A stretch of 40,088 nt of DNA from Bacillus sp. JCM 19058 (GCA_001310555.1 BAXO01000052.1:1-40088), one strand, 5' to 3'. Shown: positions 1-9,992, numbered from the stretch's first letter. Notes: a model not told the origin generated them from the sequence alone. A program made the numbers and translations.

Positions 1-1783
1 CTCAAAATCTACTACAAGAGTTTTTATTGATTATTAATCCGCTCAGTTCAATTGTTTTAATACTAGGAATCAGTTTTTTCTTCTCTGCAAAGCGGAGAAA
101 GCTGATGCTGGTCGTCTTAAGCTTTTTAGGAACGCTCGTTTTATATTTTAATATGCTTTACTATCGTTTTTTTTACAGACTTTCTGACTTGGCCAGTTCT
201 ATTTCAAGCGAGTAATTTCAAAGACTTGCAAAGCAGTGTATTTGAATTACTGTCTTTTAGCGATTTATTGCTTTTCGTTGATCTTATACTGCTCGTGTAT
301 TTGATCTTTAAGCGGAAAAGTCCAGAAATGAGACCTTTAAAGCGCGAGCCTGTCATGATTATGATAGTTGCTGCAGGGATCTTTTTTTGTCAATCTTGCC
401 TTGGCCCAACTAGAGCGTCCAGAGCTATTGACTCGTTCATTTGATCGCGATTTACTCGTGAAAAATATCGGGATTTTCAATTATCATGTTTATGATGCCT
501 ATATTCAGTCTTCTTCGAGAGCACAGCGAGTCTTTGCTGACAGCTCTGATATTATAGAGGTCAAGCATTATACTAACTCTCAATATAAAAAGCCGGATGA
601 GGATATGTTCGGTTTGGCTGAAGGGAAAAATGTAATTGTCATTTCGATGGAATCCTTGCAAAGCTTCGTCATTAATGAAACGATGCACGATCAGGAAATT
701 ACCCCGTTTCTTAATAAGCTAATCGACGAAAGTTTTTACTTTGACAACTTCTACCACCAGACGGCACAAGGGAAGACGTCCGATTCTGAGTTTATTGTCA
801 GTAACTCCTTATTTGGCCGAGACAGCGGCGCAGTCTTTTTCACTCATGCAGCAATGAATATAATGCGTTGCCTGAGATTTTGGGAGAGCATGACTATTTC
901 TCTTCGGTCATGCACGCGAATAATAAAAGCTTTTGGAATCGGGATGTTATGTATAACTCGTTAGGCTACAATCATTTCTTCGATGTCGCTAGCTATGACG
1001 TCAACGAAGAAAATTCGATTGGCTGGGGCTTGAAGGATATTGACTTTTTTTGAGCAGTCGATCGCCTTGTTGCAAAGCCAACCAGAGCCTTACTATACGA
1101 AGTTTATTACTTTGACGAATCATTTTCCGTTTGAGCTTGATGAAGAGGATAAATATATTAGCGAATTCGATTCGAACAGTGGGACGTTAAACCGTTATTT
1201 CCCGACAGTACGCTATATGGATAGAGCACTTGAAGTGTTTTTTTGAGCGCTTGAAGGAAGAAGGTATGTACGAAAATTCCATTTTTGTCATGTATGGTGA
1301 CCATTATGGAATTTCCCAAAATCATAACCGGGCAATGAGTAAGTTTTTAGAGAAGGATGAAATTACTCCGTTTGATACGGTCCAATTACAGCGAGTTCCA
1401 TTAATTATTCATATTCCTGGCTATGATAAGAATGAGACGATTCATGATATTGCCGGACAAATTGATGTTAAGCCGACGATTATGCATTTGCTAGGAATTG
1501 AAGGAAGAGACGACATTCAATTCGGTTCAGATCTCTTTTCTCCAGAACGCGAATCGTTTACTGTGCTAAGAGACGGCAGCTTCATTACGGATGATTATGT
1601 GTTTACGAACGGAACATGCTATGACAAAGCAACAGAGGCCGAAGAAGAAATCGTCGACCCGGAGACAGAAGTAAGCGCCTGTGAACAATACTTCGAACGG
1701 CAGGAAACGATCTTGAGTATTCCGATAAGATCATTTACGGTGATTTGCTGCGCTACTTCGAGACAGAAGAAAATAAACAATAG
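1..1783 (+). pseudogene. LtaS-like lipoteichoic acid synthase, 5' truncated, frameshifted
   Basis: Membrane-anchored sulfatase-fold enzyme of the LtaS family, which polymerises glycerol phosphate from phosphatidylglycerol into lipoteichoic acid on the outer membrane face. The window opens inside the N-terminal membrane region (hydrophobic segments at about 27-200 and 226-360). The extracellular domain has the nucleophile region GKTSDSEF near 770-795, the NNKSFWNRD motif near 918-945, and the metal-ligand region YGDHYGIS near 1292-1315. Joining frames repairs it: extra T in the 8-T run near 170, T runs near 382, 1046 and 1240, a shift near 850-865, and a lost base near 1712. After the last shift the frame reads to TAG at 1781-1783, giving an end like IIYGDLLRYFETEENKQ. 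LtaS versus LtaP/YqgS-type paralogue cannot be decided. Family is confident; the breaks are probably base-calling errors. Confidence 0.85.
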
Positions 1784-1795
1784 ATTTATCATGAA

Positions 1796-1833
1796 GAGAA
1801 GGAGGCAATGTAACTGCCTCCTTCTCTTTTTTC
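1796..1833 (+). terminator. Rho-independent terminator after LtaS-like gene
   Basis: A perfect 12-bp stem (GAGAAGGAGGCA at 1796-1807 with its complement at 1815-1826) closes a 7-nt loop and is followed by six T. It lies 13 nt after the repaired stop codon, which supports the repaired gene end. Confidence 0.9.
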
Positions 1834-1932
1834 TAGTATACTAGGATAAAGTGAAGCTTCTATCAGCTGACGTTTTCTTCATCGGTTAGTTGAACTAATC
1901 TGGATAAACTACGAAAAAGGCAGGGTAAAAGA

Positions 1933-2735
1933 ATGAACACAGCCATCATTGCTGCAACAGATGTGAACTGGAAGAGAGAGCAGAAGGTAATATTAAAGCA
2001 AATTGAATGGACAGTACAGAAAGGTGAGCATTGGGCCATCCTCGGTCTAAACGGTTCTGGAAAAACGTCATTATTAAAAATGATTATGGGATACGAATGG
2101 CCTTCGCAAGGAACGATCTCCGTCTTAGGAAAACGATTCGGTCAAACGAACATTCCCGAGCTTCGCAAATCGATTGGCTGGGTAAGCAGTTCATTCGATG
2201 AACGGTTCGTCCGTAGAGGCGCTGATACAGCAATCGAGGTCATTTTAAGTGGCAAACACGCCTCCGTCGGCATTTTCGAAGAGATTACTGCCGAAGATAT
2301 CGCCAAGGCGGAAGCGCTCTTACAACAGTTGAAAATCGAGCATTTACGCGATCAGCTATTTACGACGCTCTCACAAGGAGAAAGGCGTCGAGTCATGATC
2401 GGGCGCGCGCTATTCCCTTCACCGCAGCTTTTAATTTTGGACGAGCCTTGCAGTGGGCTCGATATTTTTATGAAGGAGCAATTGTTGATACGATTAACGA
2501 AATTGGTGTCGCTCCGGACGGTCCAACCATCCTCTACGTCACTCACCACATTGAAGAAATCGTTCCTGCGATCACCCACACTATGCTGCTTCATGAAGGG
2601 CGAGTAATAGCGGCAGGTGAAAAGAAAGAAATATTAACTGAAAGCGATATTGAACGGGCGTTTCAAGTGCCTGTCTCATTAAAATGGGACGAAGGAAGAC
2701 CTTGGCTGACGATTCGGAAAAATAATTTCCAATAG
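1933..2735 (+). pseudogene. ABC transporter ATP-binding protein (YlmA-like), one frameshift
   Basis: Soluble ABC ATPase of about 267 residues when repaired. Walker A is GLNGSGKT at residues 38-45, the ABC signature LSQGE near 146-150, Walker B LLILDEP near 165-171, and the switch His is in TILYVTHH downstream of the break. The ATG at 1933 follows a weak GGCAGGG. One base appears lost near 2488 (after CAATTGTTG): the first frame reads SGLDIFMKEQLL and the second continues as DTINEIGVAPDG. The protein resembles the stand-alone YlmA-type ATPases of Bacillus. No permease or binding protein is adjacent, so the transported substrate is unknown. The gene stands alone between the terminator upstream and a 227-nt gap downstream. 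Confidence 0.85.
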
Positions 2736-2962
2736 CCTTTAGTCGATTCATTATTACTTGCAGTTTTAGAGTGAAGTCACCTGTGGAAGATACTGTGAAA
2801 TGTTCATTCTGTGAAAGACAGAACGATTCTACCCTCTACAAACTTATTAAGCGATTCTTTTTCGATAACAAGAAGATTTAAGGACAGTTTGAGTCGTTTG
2901 GCTTACCTTAAACCACTAGTAATGGCGTGTTGGGGGAAAAATTTACGACAAGGGGGAAAAGG

Positions 2963-3422
2963 ATGACAATTTTAGTTAACAAGGCCGGAGATGTTTTCCT
3001 TGAGTTTTTGGACGTACGAGAGCAAGATATTGCAAAGTACACAAACGATGCCCCGTTAACTCATTCATTAGTCATTGGTAAGCATAAAGAAGCTTTTCTT
3101 TTGCTATTTAACAAATGGAAAAAGTATTGGGAGCTACCCGGAGGTATTAATTGATGAAGGGGAGACACCGAGACAATGTGCAGAAAGAGAGCTTTGGGAG
3201 GAAACAAACCAATCTGTTGCTTGTCTAGCGTTTAAAGGTTTAATGAAGTTTCAGTTAAAGCCTGACGATAGAATAGAGTACGGCGCTCTGTTCAGTGGGG
3301 AAATTGAAAAGTGTAATCCCTTCAAGAAAAATGACGAAGCAGAGAAGATAGTCTTTTGGGACAGGATAGACAAACTAGGCTACATCGATGAAATCGATAA
3401 AAAGCTGTTAGAGTATTACTGA
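2963..3422 (+). pseudogene. Nudix hydrolase, one frameshift in the Nudix box
   Basis: Small Nudix-family phosphohydrolase, about 153 residues repaired. The Nudix box (G-x5-E-x7-REUxEE) spans the frameshift: ELPGG in the first frame, then IDEGETPRQCAERELWEET in the second. One extra base lies in GGTATTAATTGATG near 3146-3150; removing it restores the exact box spacing. The ATG at 2963 is preferred over the upstream in-frame TTG at 2927 because AGGGGG at 2951-2956 is at ideal spacing. The N-terminal half is MTILVNKAGDVFLEFLDVRE, as in Nudix proteins related to isopentenyl-diphosphate isomerase-like hydrolases. Substrate unknown. Confidence 0.82.
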
Positions 3423-3620
3423 TTTATTTTCGCTTTAGACTAGCATATTTCTACCTTTTCGTACGGATCTGTTAGCACCGTTGATGAGAAGGTAGTTTTT
3501 CCATTGGAAATACTAAGTAGTTGAGGGTGTAAACGGCAATTTTTTTTACCGGTTCATCGGTGTTCCTCTATCTACCGAGTTAGCATTAGATTTTGGTTCG
3601 TTATCGCAGGAGGTTAAAGG

Positions 3621-4548
3621 ATGCTCATAATCAACTCCCCGAAAAGTGGAGAGTGGCAGTAAAAACAATTCCCCGTTTAAAGCGGTTTGAGAATTGGCAG
3701 CTTTTAAGACAATGGACTCTTTCAGAGGTTTGGCGCGTTACTGATCCGATAAAAAAAACAATCGCTCGTCATTAAAAGCGGTAAAGGACAAATGAAAAAT
3801 GAACTGGAGACATATCACGAACTGATCGTTCCTTTGCGTGTGAACCAGCCTAAATTATACGAGCATTACTCAGACGAAGCTATGTCACTTTTTATAATGG
3901 AGGATGTAGGGGGAGAAACGCTTGAATCGTATCCTGACAAAGAGAGGTTTCTGGAAGCAGCACGAGAATTAGCACGAATGAAAATACTATCTCTTGAGCG
4001 TATCCAGGAATTAAAAATCGGAGTTAGGCAGAAGTATATGGTGAACCAGGAGGATATGCTTCACCAATTAATAGAATTGCAGCAGGAAAAACGCTTGACC
4101 ATTGCTCAGAAGTCAATCGTTGCTCATGTCGTGGAGACGTTTGCCATTGATTTAAAGCGGTTGTATTCAAAATTTCCGATCAGCTTATGCCACAATGACT
4201 ATTTTGCCAAGAATATAGTCGTGCGGGAAAAGGATGTTGCTATTATTGATTGGGCTCTCTCCAGACTATCACCAGACATCGGCGATTTATATTGTTTAAA
4301 AAAAAGAGTATGAGCTTCATTTCGGTGATTCTGAAAAGCTACTGGCTGCATATGAAAATAAGCTGTCGCGCTACCCACAACTTGCCGATCGTTTAGCCTG
4401 GCAGTTGAAAATAGGTGCCGTCTGCTGGTCCGTTAGATCTTTACGATCGCTCTTTAAAGAAGGGCTGGAGGCGATCCCCGGAGCGATAGACTGGATTCCT
4501 GATTTGTTGGCCTCACTTGAGAACTACTTAACGGAAGAAGACTCATAA
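3621..4548 (+). pseudogene. APH-fold phosphotransferase, three probable frameshifts
   Basis: Kinase of the aminoglycoside phosphotransferase / choline kinase-like superfamily, about 308 residues repaired. The catalytic loop CHNDYFAKN near 4189-4215 and the metal-binding IIDWALS near 4243-4263 are intact. Extra A in the 8-A run near 3750 and in the 8-A run near 4299 cause two breaks; the last 75 codons (EYELHFGDSEKL onward) lie after the second. AGGAGG at 3607-3612 sits just before ATG 3621, and ATGCTCAT followed by the coding frame (NQLPEKWRVAV) lacks one base, so the true start is probably 3621 with a third error. Substrate unknown: these genes are common in Bacillus and are not by themselves evidence of antibiotic resistance. 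Confidence 0.8.
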
Positions 4549-4620
4549 GCTTTCCTTCTTTTTTACAGCAATTCAGATGTTTAATCAATGTAGACGACAT
4601 AGTTCAATGAATGGATCTAA

Positions 4621-4652
4621 AAAAGAGTGGGGCAGGGGCCTCACTCTTTTTC
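4621..4652 (+). terminator. Rho-independent terminator after APH-fold gene
   Basis: GAGTGGGGC (4625-4633) pairs with GCCTCACTC (4638-4646) around an AGGG loop, with A flanking on the left and five T on the right. Confidence 0.85.
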
Positions 4653-4853
4653 GTGGTTCTAGCTTGCTACTATCAGTTTTCCTCAGTGAAATCGATTCTT
4701 GGACAAAGTAGAAAATAATAAGTGATGTTAAATGGTCAGGGCAAACACAAAAATTATGATAAAACGACTTGCTTTTCGGAGAGTATCGCGATATAATCCT
4801 TATTAAATAACTTGGAATACAATGTTTTAAGAATCGTCACTTTTTTTAACGAT

Positions 4854-5854
4854 TTACCAAAGGGCAACTAATCCGTAGCCAAAGGCTGCTAATAAAATCG
4901 AGCCAATGACAGTGACAAGTAGAGGACGCAGACCTTTTTTTACCTAACGCTCTCAATTCTACATTTAGCCTAGTCCTGCCATCGCCATCGCCATTAGGAA
5001 ATAAGATAAATGAATAAAGAATTCGATAAGAACAGACGGGATAAAACCAATTGACTGAACGACACTCGTACAGAGAAATCCGACAATAAACCAAGGGATC
5101 GGCAAGGATTTCCAGCCTTTTTTCTGCTTGTTCTCTTTTTGTACGTTTCGACTGTACCAAAGCCCAATACCGATAACGACAGGGACGAGTAGAGCGACAC
5201 GGCTTAGCTTTACGATAATCGCCAAATCAAGTGCTGCGTTTCCTTCGGGCGATGCTGCAGCAACGACATGACCGATTTCGTGTAGTGTCCCGCCTGCAAA
5301 AACAGCATAGTCGTTAAGTGACAGATTGAGTGGACTGAATATCGCATAAAGAAGCGTAAAGAGCGTTCCGACAATGGAGATTAGGCGACGGCCAGGGCAG
5401 TATCCTCATTTTTGGCTTTCACTTGCGGGGCGACAGCAACGATCGCTGATGCGCCACAAATGGCAGTCCCTGCAGCTAATAAAACGCCGAGCGAACGTTT
5501 TATTTTCGCGAGTCGCGACAATAATAAAATAATAACAAAAGCAAACGCGAGACAGGAGCACGCGATAATTAATCCTTTTGCTCCTGCATTAACCAATGCC
5601 GAAAAATCAAGACGGAAACCGAGTAGCACGATCCCGATCCGGAGAAGCTTTTTACTTGAAAAGGTTGCCCCGGTTGCTAGCGTGTCATTGACACCGAATG
5701 AAGCTCTCCAAACGATCCCTAACAAAATAGCAATGACTAATTGACCAAGTATCGTTAAAAACGGAAGCATCGCTAAATAATAAGCAGCGCCGGCGAATGC
5801 TGCGATAAAAGCAACTCCGAGCATCTGCCTTCGCCTTTGTACTAGTATGTTCAT
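4854..5854 (-). pseudogene. YeiH/UPF0324-type putative sulfate exporter, frameshifted
   Basis: Polytopic membrane protein of the YeiH/YadS (Cons_hypoth698) family, about 333 residues repaired. Hallmarks are TAICGASAIVAVAP near residue 130-145, the GGTLHEIGHVVAA segment near 5255-5300, and around ten hydrophobic segments. It starts at ATG 5854-5852 behind GAGGTG. Breaks lie near 5385 (base lost before ISIVGTLFTLL), near 4968 (GGCTAAAT for GGCTTAAAT) and in an A run near 4935; the repaired C-terminus reads VIGSILLAAFGYGLVALW and stops at 4854. The gene is divergent from a LysR regulator. The same pairing is known for E. coli yeiH/yeiE, so LysR control is likely. The sulfate-export role is a family label and not proven here. 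Confidence 0.85.
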
Positions 5855-5958
5855 GCTGTTCACCTCAACGTTGTGTACGACCATCCAAGTACCAAGTATA
5901 ACGTTTTATTATAGATAAGAGAAATACTAATAATAAATCTTAATCATTTAAAATTTTT

Positions 5959-6873
5959 ATGATAGAAATACTCACGTCGGAGGTGATTCTCATCGATCAT
6001 TTACGTATTTTTATTACCGTCGCGGAACAGCGTCATTTTTCAAAGGCAGCTGAACTGCTTCATTTATCCCAGCCGAATGTCAGTCTGCAAATCAAAAAAT
6101 TAGAGCAGGAGTTTGGTGCGAAGCTATTTCAACGCTCTCCCAAATATGTTGTATTGACGGAAGCCGGAGAGACCTTGTATTTATGTGCGAAGCAAATGAT
6201 TCAGCTATATGATGAAACAAAGGCGCAAATCGACGAGCAGCGCAAATCGATTCGGGGAAAAATCAAAATAGGTGCAAGCTTTACGATTGGTGAATATGTT
6301 CTACCCGTCATTCTTGCTAGCTATGCGAAGGAATATCCGGAGGTCGAGGTTGAAGTAAAAATCGGAAATACGAAGCAGATCGTCGAACAAATCGAATCGT
6401 TCGATTTGGAGGCAGCCTTTGTAGAAGGAGAAGTGCCGGCCCATGTTAATGCAGAACCTTTTATGAAGGATGAAATGATTCTCATCGCTTCTCCGCACCA
6501 TGCTTTGTCCCACCTCCGTGTCATTAAAGCGGATATGCTTAATGAACAAATTTGGATCCTTCGTGAAGAAGGCTCCGGTACACGGGCATACAGTGATCAA
6601 GTGATTGAAGAATTGCAATTAGCAGTCAAACAATCGTTTATACTAAGTAGCAGTCAAAGCATCAAGGAGGCCATCATCGCCGGTCTTGGCATTGCCATGC
6701 TTTCACGATTGACGGTGCAAAAGGAACTGGAGAACGGGGAGCTCGTCCGATTACCGTTATTCAATCAAAAATATGAGCGCATCTTTTCCGTTATTCAGGC
6801 TTCGAAAATTACCCATAAAAAGGCAGTGAAGCAGTTTCTTCGCAAAATGATGCATTTTCAAACGTATTCTTGA
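5959..6873 (+). CDS. LysR-family transcriptional regulator
   Basis: An intact regulator with the N-terminal winged helix (HFSKAAELLHLSQPNVSLQI) and a C-terminal LysR effector-binding domain. It is close in layout to CysL/YwfK and YeiE proteins. It is divergently transcribed from the YeiH-type exporter, with the shared 5855-5958 region as probable operator. Start is odd: GGAGGTG at 5979-5985 points to codon 5992, where homologues start (MDHLRIF), but the codon there is ATC. The in-frame ATG at 5959 adds 11 residues and lacks a good ribosome site. Either ATC is a miscalled base or the gene uses the upstream start. The inducer is not visible. Confidence 0.9.
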   Translation: MIEILTSEVILIDHLRIFITVAEQRHFSKAAELLHLSQPNVSLQIKKLEQEFGAKLFQRSPKYVVLTEAGETLYLCAKQMIQLYDETKAQIDEQRKSIRGKIKIGASFTIGEYVLPVILASYAKEYPEVEVEVKIGNTKQIVEQIESFDLEAAFVEGEVPAHVNAEPFMKDEMILIASPHHALSHLRVIKADMLNEQIWILREEGSGTRAYSDQVIEELQLAVKQSFILSSSQSIKEAIIAGLGIAMLSRLTVQKELENGELVRLPLFNQKYERIFSVIQASKITHKKAVKQFLRKMMHFQTYS

Positions 6874-6963
6874 GGAGCCCTAAAACGAAAATAACAGGCA
6901 GATATGATCCTCGGACTAACCGGTTATGATAACGGCTCTGTCGTGCTGACTTTTCCATGCTGA

Positions 6964-7014
6964 CTAAGGCTAAGAAGAAGGTTCTTTTTAGCCTTAGAGT
7001 ATCCCCTTTTTTTT
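6964..7014 (+). terminator. Terminator after LysR gene
   Basis: CTAAGGCTAA (6964-6973) pairs perfectly with TTAGCCTTAG (6988-6997), and inner AAGAA/TTCTT can extend it. An 8-nt gap separates it from a T run at 7006-7014, so efficiency is uncertain. Confidence 0.65.
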
Positions 7015-7023
7015 GAGGGATAT

Positions 7024-7080
7024 TAGTTGCAATAACATACTATATCGGATACTATATAAATAGTTGCAATAACATGCTAT
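7024..7080 (+). promoter_or_regulatory. Two direct repeats, probable MarR operators
   Basis: TAGTTGCAATAACATACTAT (7024-7043) and TAGTTGCAATAACATGCTAT (7061-7080) differ at one base and start 37 nt apart. The second ends directly before the ribosome site of the MarR gene. TAG...CTA ends give each copy partial dyad symmetry, as in MarR-family operators. Autoregulation is inferred from position only. Confidence 0.6.
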
Positions 7081-7095
7081 TTGGAGGGAGCAAAC

Positions 7096-7603
7096 ATGAA
7101 CGACGATTTAAACAAACCCCCTTATCTGGAACCCGATGCACTAGGTATGTATATTTCGGCAATTTATCGTCATATGCAAATTCTTGTATCAGCTGATCTT
7201 CAGCCATACCGGATTGGGAGCGGGCAGCTTAGTTTTTTTGCTAATGATTGCCACAGAAGAAGGACTATCGCAAAAGAAGTTGAGTGAGGAACTTCTCATT
7301 GACAAGACAACAACAGCAAAGGCAATTGGAAAACTGGAAGCGGAAGGTTATGTGCACAGGGAAGTTGACCCTACAGACAAACGACATCACCGACTTTACT
7401 TAACAGAGGCGGGTAAAGAAGTTATCCCTAAAATTGAAGAAGTAGCCGGTAACATTACCCGCCGAAGTCTAAGCGCGATCAATGATGAGGAGGCGGCAAT
7501 TTTGATGAGCGCGTTGCATAAGGTGCTGGGCAACGTAAGCGAACAAGTTGACAACGTGAGAGGAAAGCGTAAGCCAATGACTACTTTGGAGAAAGGTGGC
7601 TAA
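7096..7603 (+). pseudogene. MarR-family transcriptional regulator, one frameshift
   Basis: Winged-helix MarR protein of about 168 residues when repaired. The DNA-recognition part reads LSQKKLSEELLIDKTTTAKA, followed by the wing DPTDKRHHRLYLTEAGKEV. ATG 7096 follows GGAGGGAG at 7083-7090. The break is in the 7-T run near 7234-7240 (CAGCTTAG then TTTTTTT), after which the second frame continues as FLLMIATEEG. It is followed 3 nt later by an NAD(P)-binding protein gene, so the two form an operon. The direct repeats upstream suggest it represses its own operon, as many MarR proteins do. Confidence 0.87.
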
Positions 7604-7606
7604 AGC

Positions 7607-8234
7607 ATGAAAGTAACCGTCATAGGTTCAACCAGTGCGACAGGGTTACAAGTTCTCGAAAAAGGGGTGAGGCGTGGCCACGAAATCACGGCGTTTACGA
7701 GACGGCGGCAAAAATTAGACCATGTTCAAGGGTTAAAAAAAAGTTATTCAAGGAAATGGCCTTCATGCAACAGATGTAAATAATGCGATAGCTGGACAGG
7801 ACGCGGTCATTGCTATTGTTGGTTCAAATAATGTAAAAGCTATAACCGAAACAACTGATGTCATGGAGACCATCATCAAAGAGATGCGGGAGGCTAAAGT
7901 AAGCCGCCTGCTTTTCGTCAGCTCGTACTTGTTGGGAGGGAAGCGCCCAAGGATTATCACACCTATGATCCGATGGCTGTTCCGACATAGTTTGGCGGAT
8001 TTAAGGTCTGCCGAGCAACTAATCTCATCCAGTTCAACAGATTGGACGATCGTTCGTCCGACAGGTTTAAATGATAAACCTGAAACGAATAAAGTACGAA
8101 TTGCACGAGAAGAGCATTATTTTCATTCCGGTCCATTTGAAATTTCCAGAGCAGACTTAGCTAATACACTTCTAGATGTATTGGAGCAGAAGAATGATAT
8201 GAAGTCCATCATCAAGGTAACTGGAGCAAAGTAA
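7607..8234 (+). pseudogene. NAD(P)-binding SDR/NmrA-like protein (YwnB-like), one frameshift
   Basis: Atypical short-chain dehydrogenase of the NAD(P)H-binding NmrA-like type, about 208 residues repaired. The N-terminal nucleotide motif is VIGSTSATG at residues 5-13. After the break come VNNAIAGQDAVIAIVGSN, then LLFVSSYLLGG and DWTIVRPTGL. The break is one extra A in the 8-A run at 7735-7742; with seven A the frame reads LKKVIQGNGLHATDVNN. The ATG at 7607 is 3 nt after the MarR stop, so it is translated in the same operon. Likely an oxidoreductase or a redox sensor; substrate unknown. Confidence 0.82.
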
Positions 8235-8242
8235 CCTCAAAT

Positions 8243-8264
8243 AAAAGACTGTAATCTTTTTTTT
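8243..8264 (+). terminator. Short AT-rich terminator
   Basis: AAAAGA (8243-8248) pairs with TCTTTT (8255-8260) and runs into eight T. The stem is weak, but the position after the MarR operon fits. Confidence 0.5.
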
Positions 8265-8850
8265 GTTTCAATGGTGTAAAATAATATTTTGCCGGGATGG
8301 GCTTAAAGAATGCGAGAGTAGTCCACAATCATACTCGATTTCATAATGATTTCTTCTTCATACGACAAAAGTTTGAAGACGATAAAAAAGCGCTAATCGG
8401 CTCGATGTTCGCCACATAGAAACGAATGCTTCTTTCGATTGGTCATGATACGGTCATATGCGGCCTTCTGGAACTTTTCCGAGAGAAACTTCTTACTACG
8501 TTCCCGAACTGAGCATATACTGCTTTCAGTGATATGTGCAGGGAGTATCTTGCCACCTTGATTTGGTGCAATTAACTGATGGAAATGGTCGTGGACTTAG
8601 ACATTTGATCGGCAGACAAAACGAATAGTTGTTGGGGTGACGTTCATAGAAGGCGAAGCATTCGCTGCATGATAAAAGCTGAGATTATTTTCGATCTATT
8701 TAATCGGACATTGTATGTTTGTGGACTGTTAGCAGTGTGAATTCGACTCAGGATGGATAAAAATTATATAGTAATCGTTTTCCGATTCTCATAGGATTTC
8801 CGTATAAAATGAATATAAATTCGGCATATATTATAATTTAGAAAAAAACA
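8265..8850. other. Gene-poor stretch with possible decayed reverse ORF
   Basis: I see no intact gene here. The reverse strand is open from about 8599 to a TAG at 8393-8395 (about 67 codons, ending KHSFLCGEHRAD). A neighbouring frame upstream reads CFAFYERHPNNYSFCLPIKC near 8605-8675, so the two may be remains of one frameshifted gene. I do not recognise the protein. A mobile-element relic is possible, but no transposase motif or terminal repeat was found. Confidence 0.3.
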
Positions 8851-8865
8851 TTGCACGATTATTTG

Positions 8866-8894
8866 TTGCACGATCAATTGTTTAGTGATAAGAT
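8866..8894 (+). promoter_or_regulatory. Probable sigma-A promoter of lacI-type gene
   Basis: TTGCAC (8866-8871), a 17-nt spacer, then TAAGAT (8889-8894). A second TTGCACGAT copy lies 15 nt upstream at 8851. The operator-like site begins 27 nt after the -10 box. Confidence 0.5.
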
Positions 8895-8908
8895 AAAAAA
8901 ACAAATAA

Positions 8909-8940
8909 ACGGAAGCGCTTAATAGTAAACGTTTTCTGTA
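8909..8940 (+). promoter_or_regulatory. LacI operator-like site overlapping a cre-like core
   Basis: AATAGTAAACGTTTTCTGTA (8921-8940) matches 17 of 20 positions of the perfect palindrome before the importer operon. Just upstream, GGAAGCGCTTAA (8911-8922) contains the symmetric AAGCGCTT core typical of CcpA cre sites, but its outer bases fit poorly. Both lie between the promoter and the lacI start, consistent with autorepression. Confidence 0.6.
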
Positions 8941-8960
8941 CATAATCAAAGGTGAGTTTA

Positions 8961-9984
8961 ATGATGAAGAAAGCAACATTGCATGATATTGCCAGACACG
9001 CTAAGACATCTACTGCAACCGTGTCTAGGGTGCTCAATAATACTGGCTATCCAATTAAAGAAGAGCTAAAACAACGAGTACTGACGGCTGCAGAAGAATT
9101 AAAATACCATCCAATCTGGTAGGTAAACAGTTAAAAGGGAAAAAAAACTAAAGAAATAGGGGTTATTATCCCAAATATCACTAACCCTTTCTATAATTTA
9201 TTGATTTCCGGTCTGGAAACTACCTTGAGAGAACATGACTATTATTTTGTATTATGTAATACAAATGGAGAACCAGAACTGGAACATAAGTATCTTGAAT
9301 ACCTTTACCAGAAACAGATTCAAGGGATGATTATTTCCACGGTAAGTCCTGATTTAGAATATTTGAAGTTTTTGCAAACGAATAATGTACAAATTGTTTC
9401 CTTTGAGCAAGATATCAATTTGAATTGTCACAAGGTCAATTTCGATTACTATCGTGGTGGCTACTTGGCGGCTGAACATTTAATCAAAAAAGGACATCGG
9501 GAAATCGGTTTTATTAGTGCACCTTTAAGCCGATACAGTCGGATTAAAGTATATGAGGGCTTTAGCGATTGTTTGGAGCGACATGATATAGAATTTAAAG
9601 ATACTTATAAAAAAAATAAGCGAAAAAGAAAATTCAGCGGAGATCTTTGAATACCAAAACGGAAAGAGCTTAGTGGAAGAATTAATTAAGGAAGACAATC
9701 TCCCAACTGCTATTTTTTGTATCAATGACATGACTGCCTTCGGTGTGATACAGCAATTACAACATTATCAAATAAAGATTCCCGAGAATGTAGCGGTGAT
9801 TGGCTTTGATAACATCGATATTTCTGAAATGGTCACACCGTCTTTAACGACGATCGACCAAAACAGCTTTGAAATGGGCAGACTTGCTGCGGAAGCCCTA
9901 ATTTATAATTTGAATAATGAGCAAAAGTCCAATATTAGTAATTTACTCCAGCCAACATTAATAGAAAGAAAATCTACGGAATGA
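8961..9984 (+). pseudogene. LacI-family regulator of the sugar cluster, frameshifted
   Basis: About 340 residues repaired. The N-terminal LacI helix-turn-helix is TLHDIARHAKTSTATVSRVL; a periplasmic-binding-like sensor domain follows (IGVIIPNITNPFYNLLISGL to AVIGFDNIDISEMVTPSLTT). It starts at ATG 8961 behind AAAGGTGAG. Breaks: one A lost in CATCCAATCTGG near 9115, one A extra in the 8-A run near 9140-9147, and one A extra in the A run near 9609. After repair it reads YHPNLVGKQLKGKKTKEIGV and DTYKKISEKENSAEIFEY. It sits immediately upstream of the importer and is flanked by the two operator-like palindromes, so it very likely represses this cluster and responds to its sugar. Confidence 0.88.
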
Positions 9985-9992
9985 CGTATTCA

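Noticed and set aside
3621..4548. Antibiotic-resistance phosphotransferase.
   Set aside because: Only general APH-fold motifs are visible. Such genes are common housekeeping or unknown kinases in Bacillus.
5412..5744. Forward 110-codon ORF antisense to the YeiH-type gene.
   Set aside because: Lies wholly inside the exporter gene on the other strand; it is a shadow.
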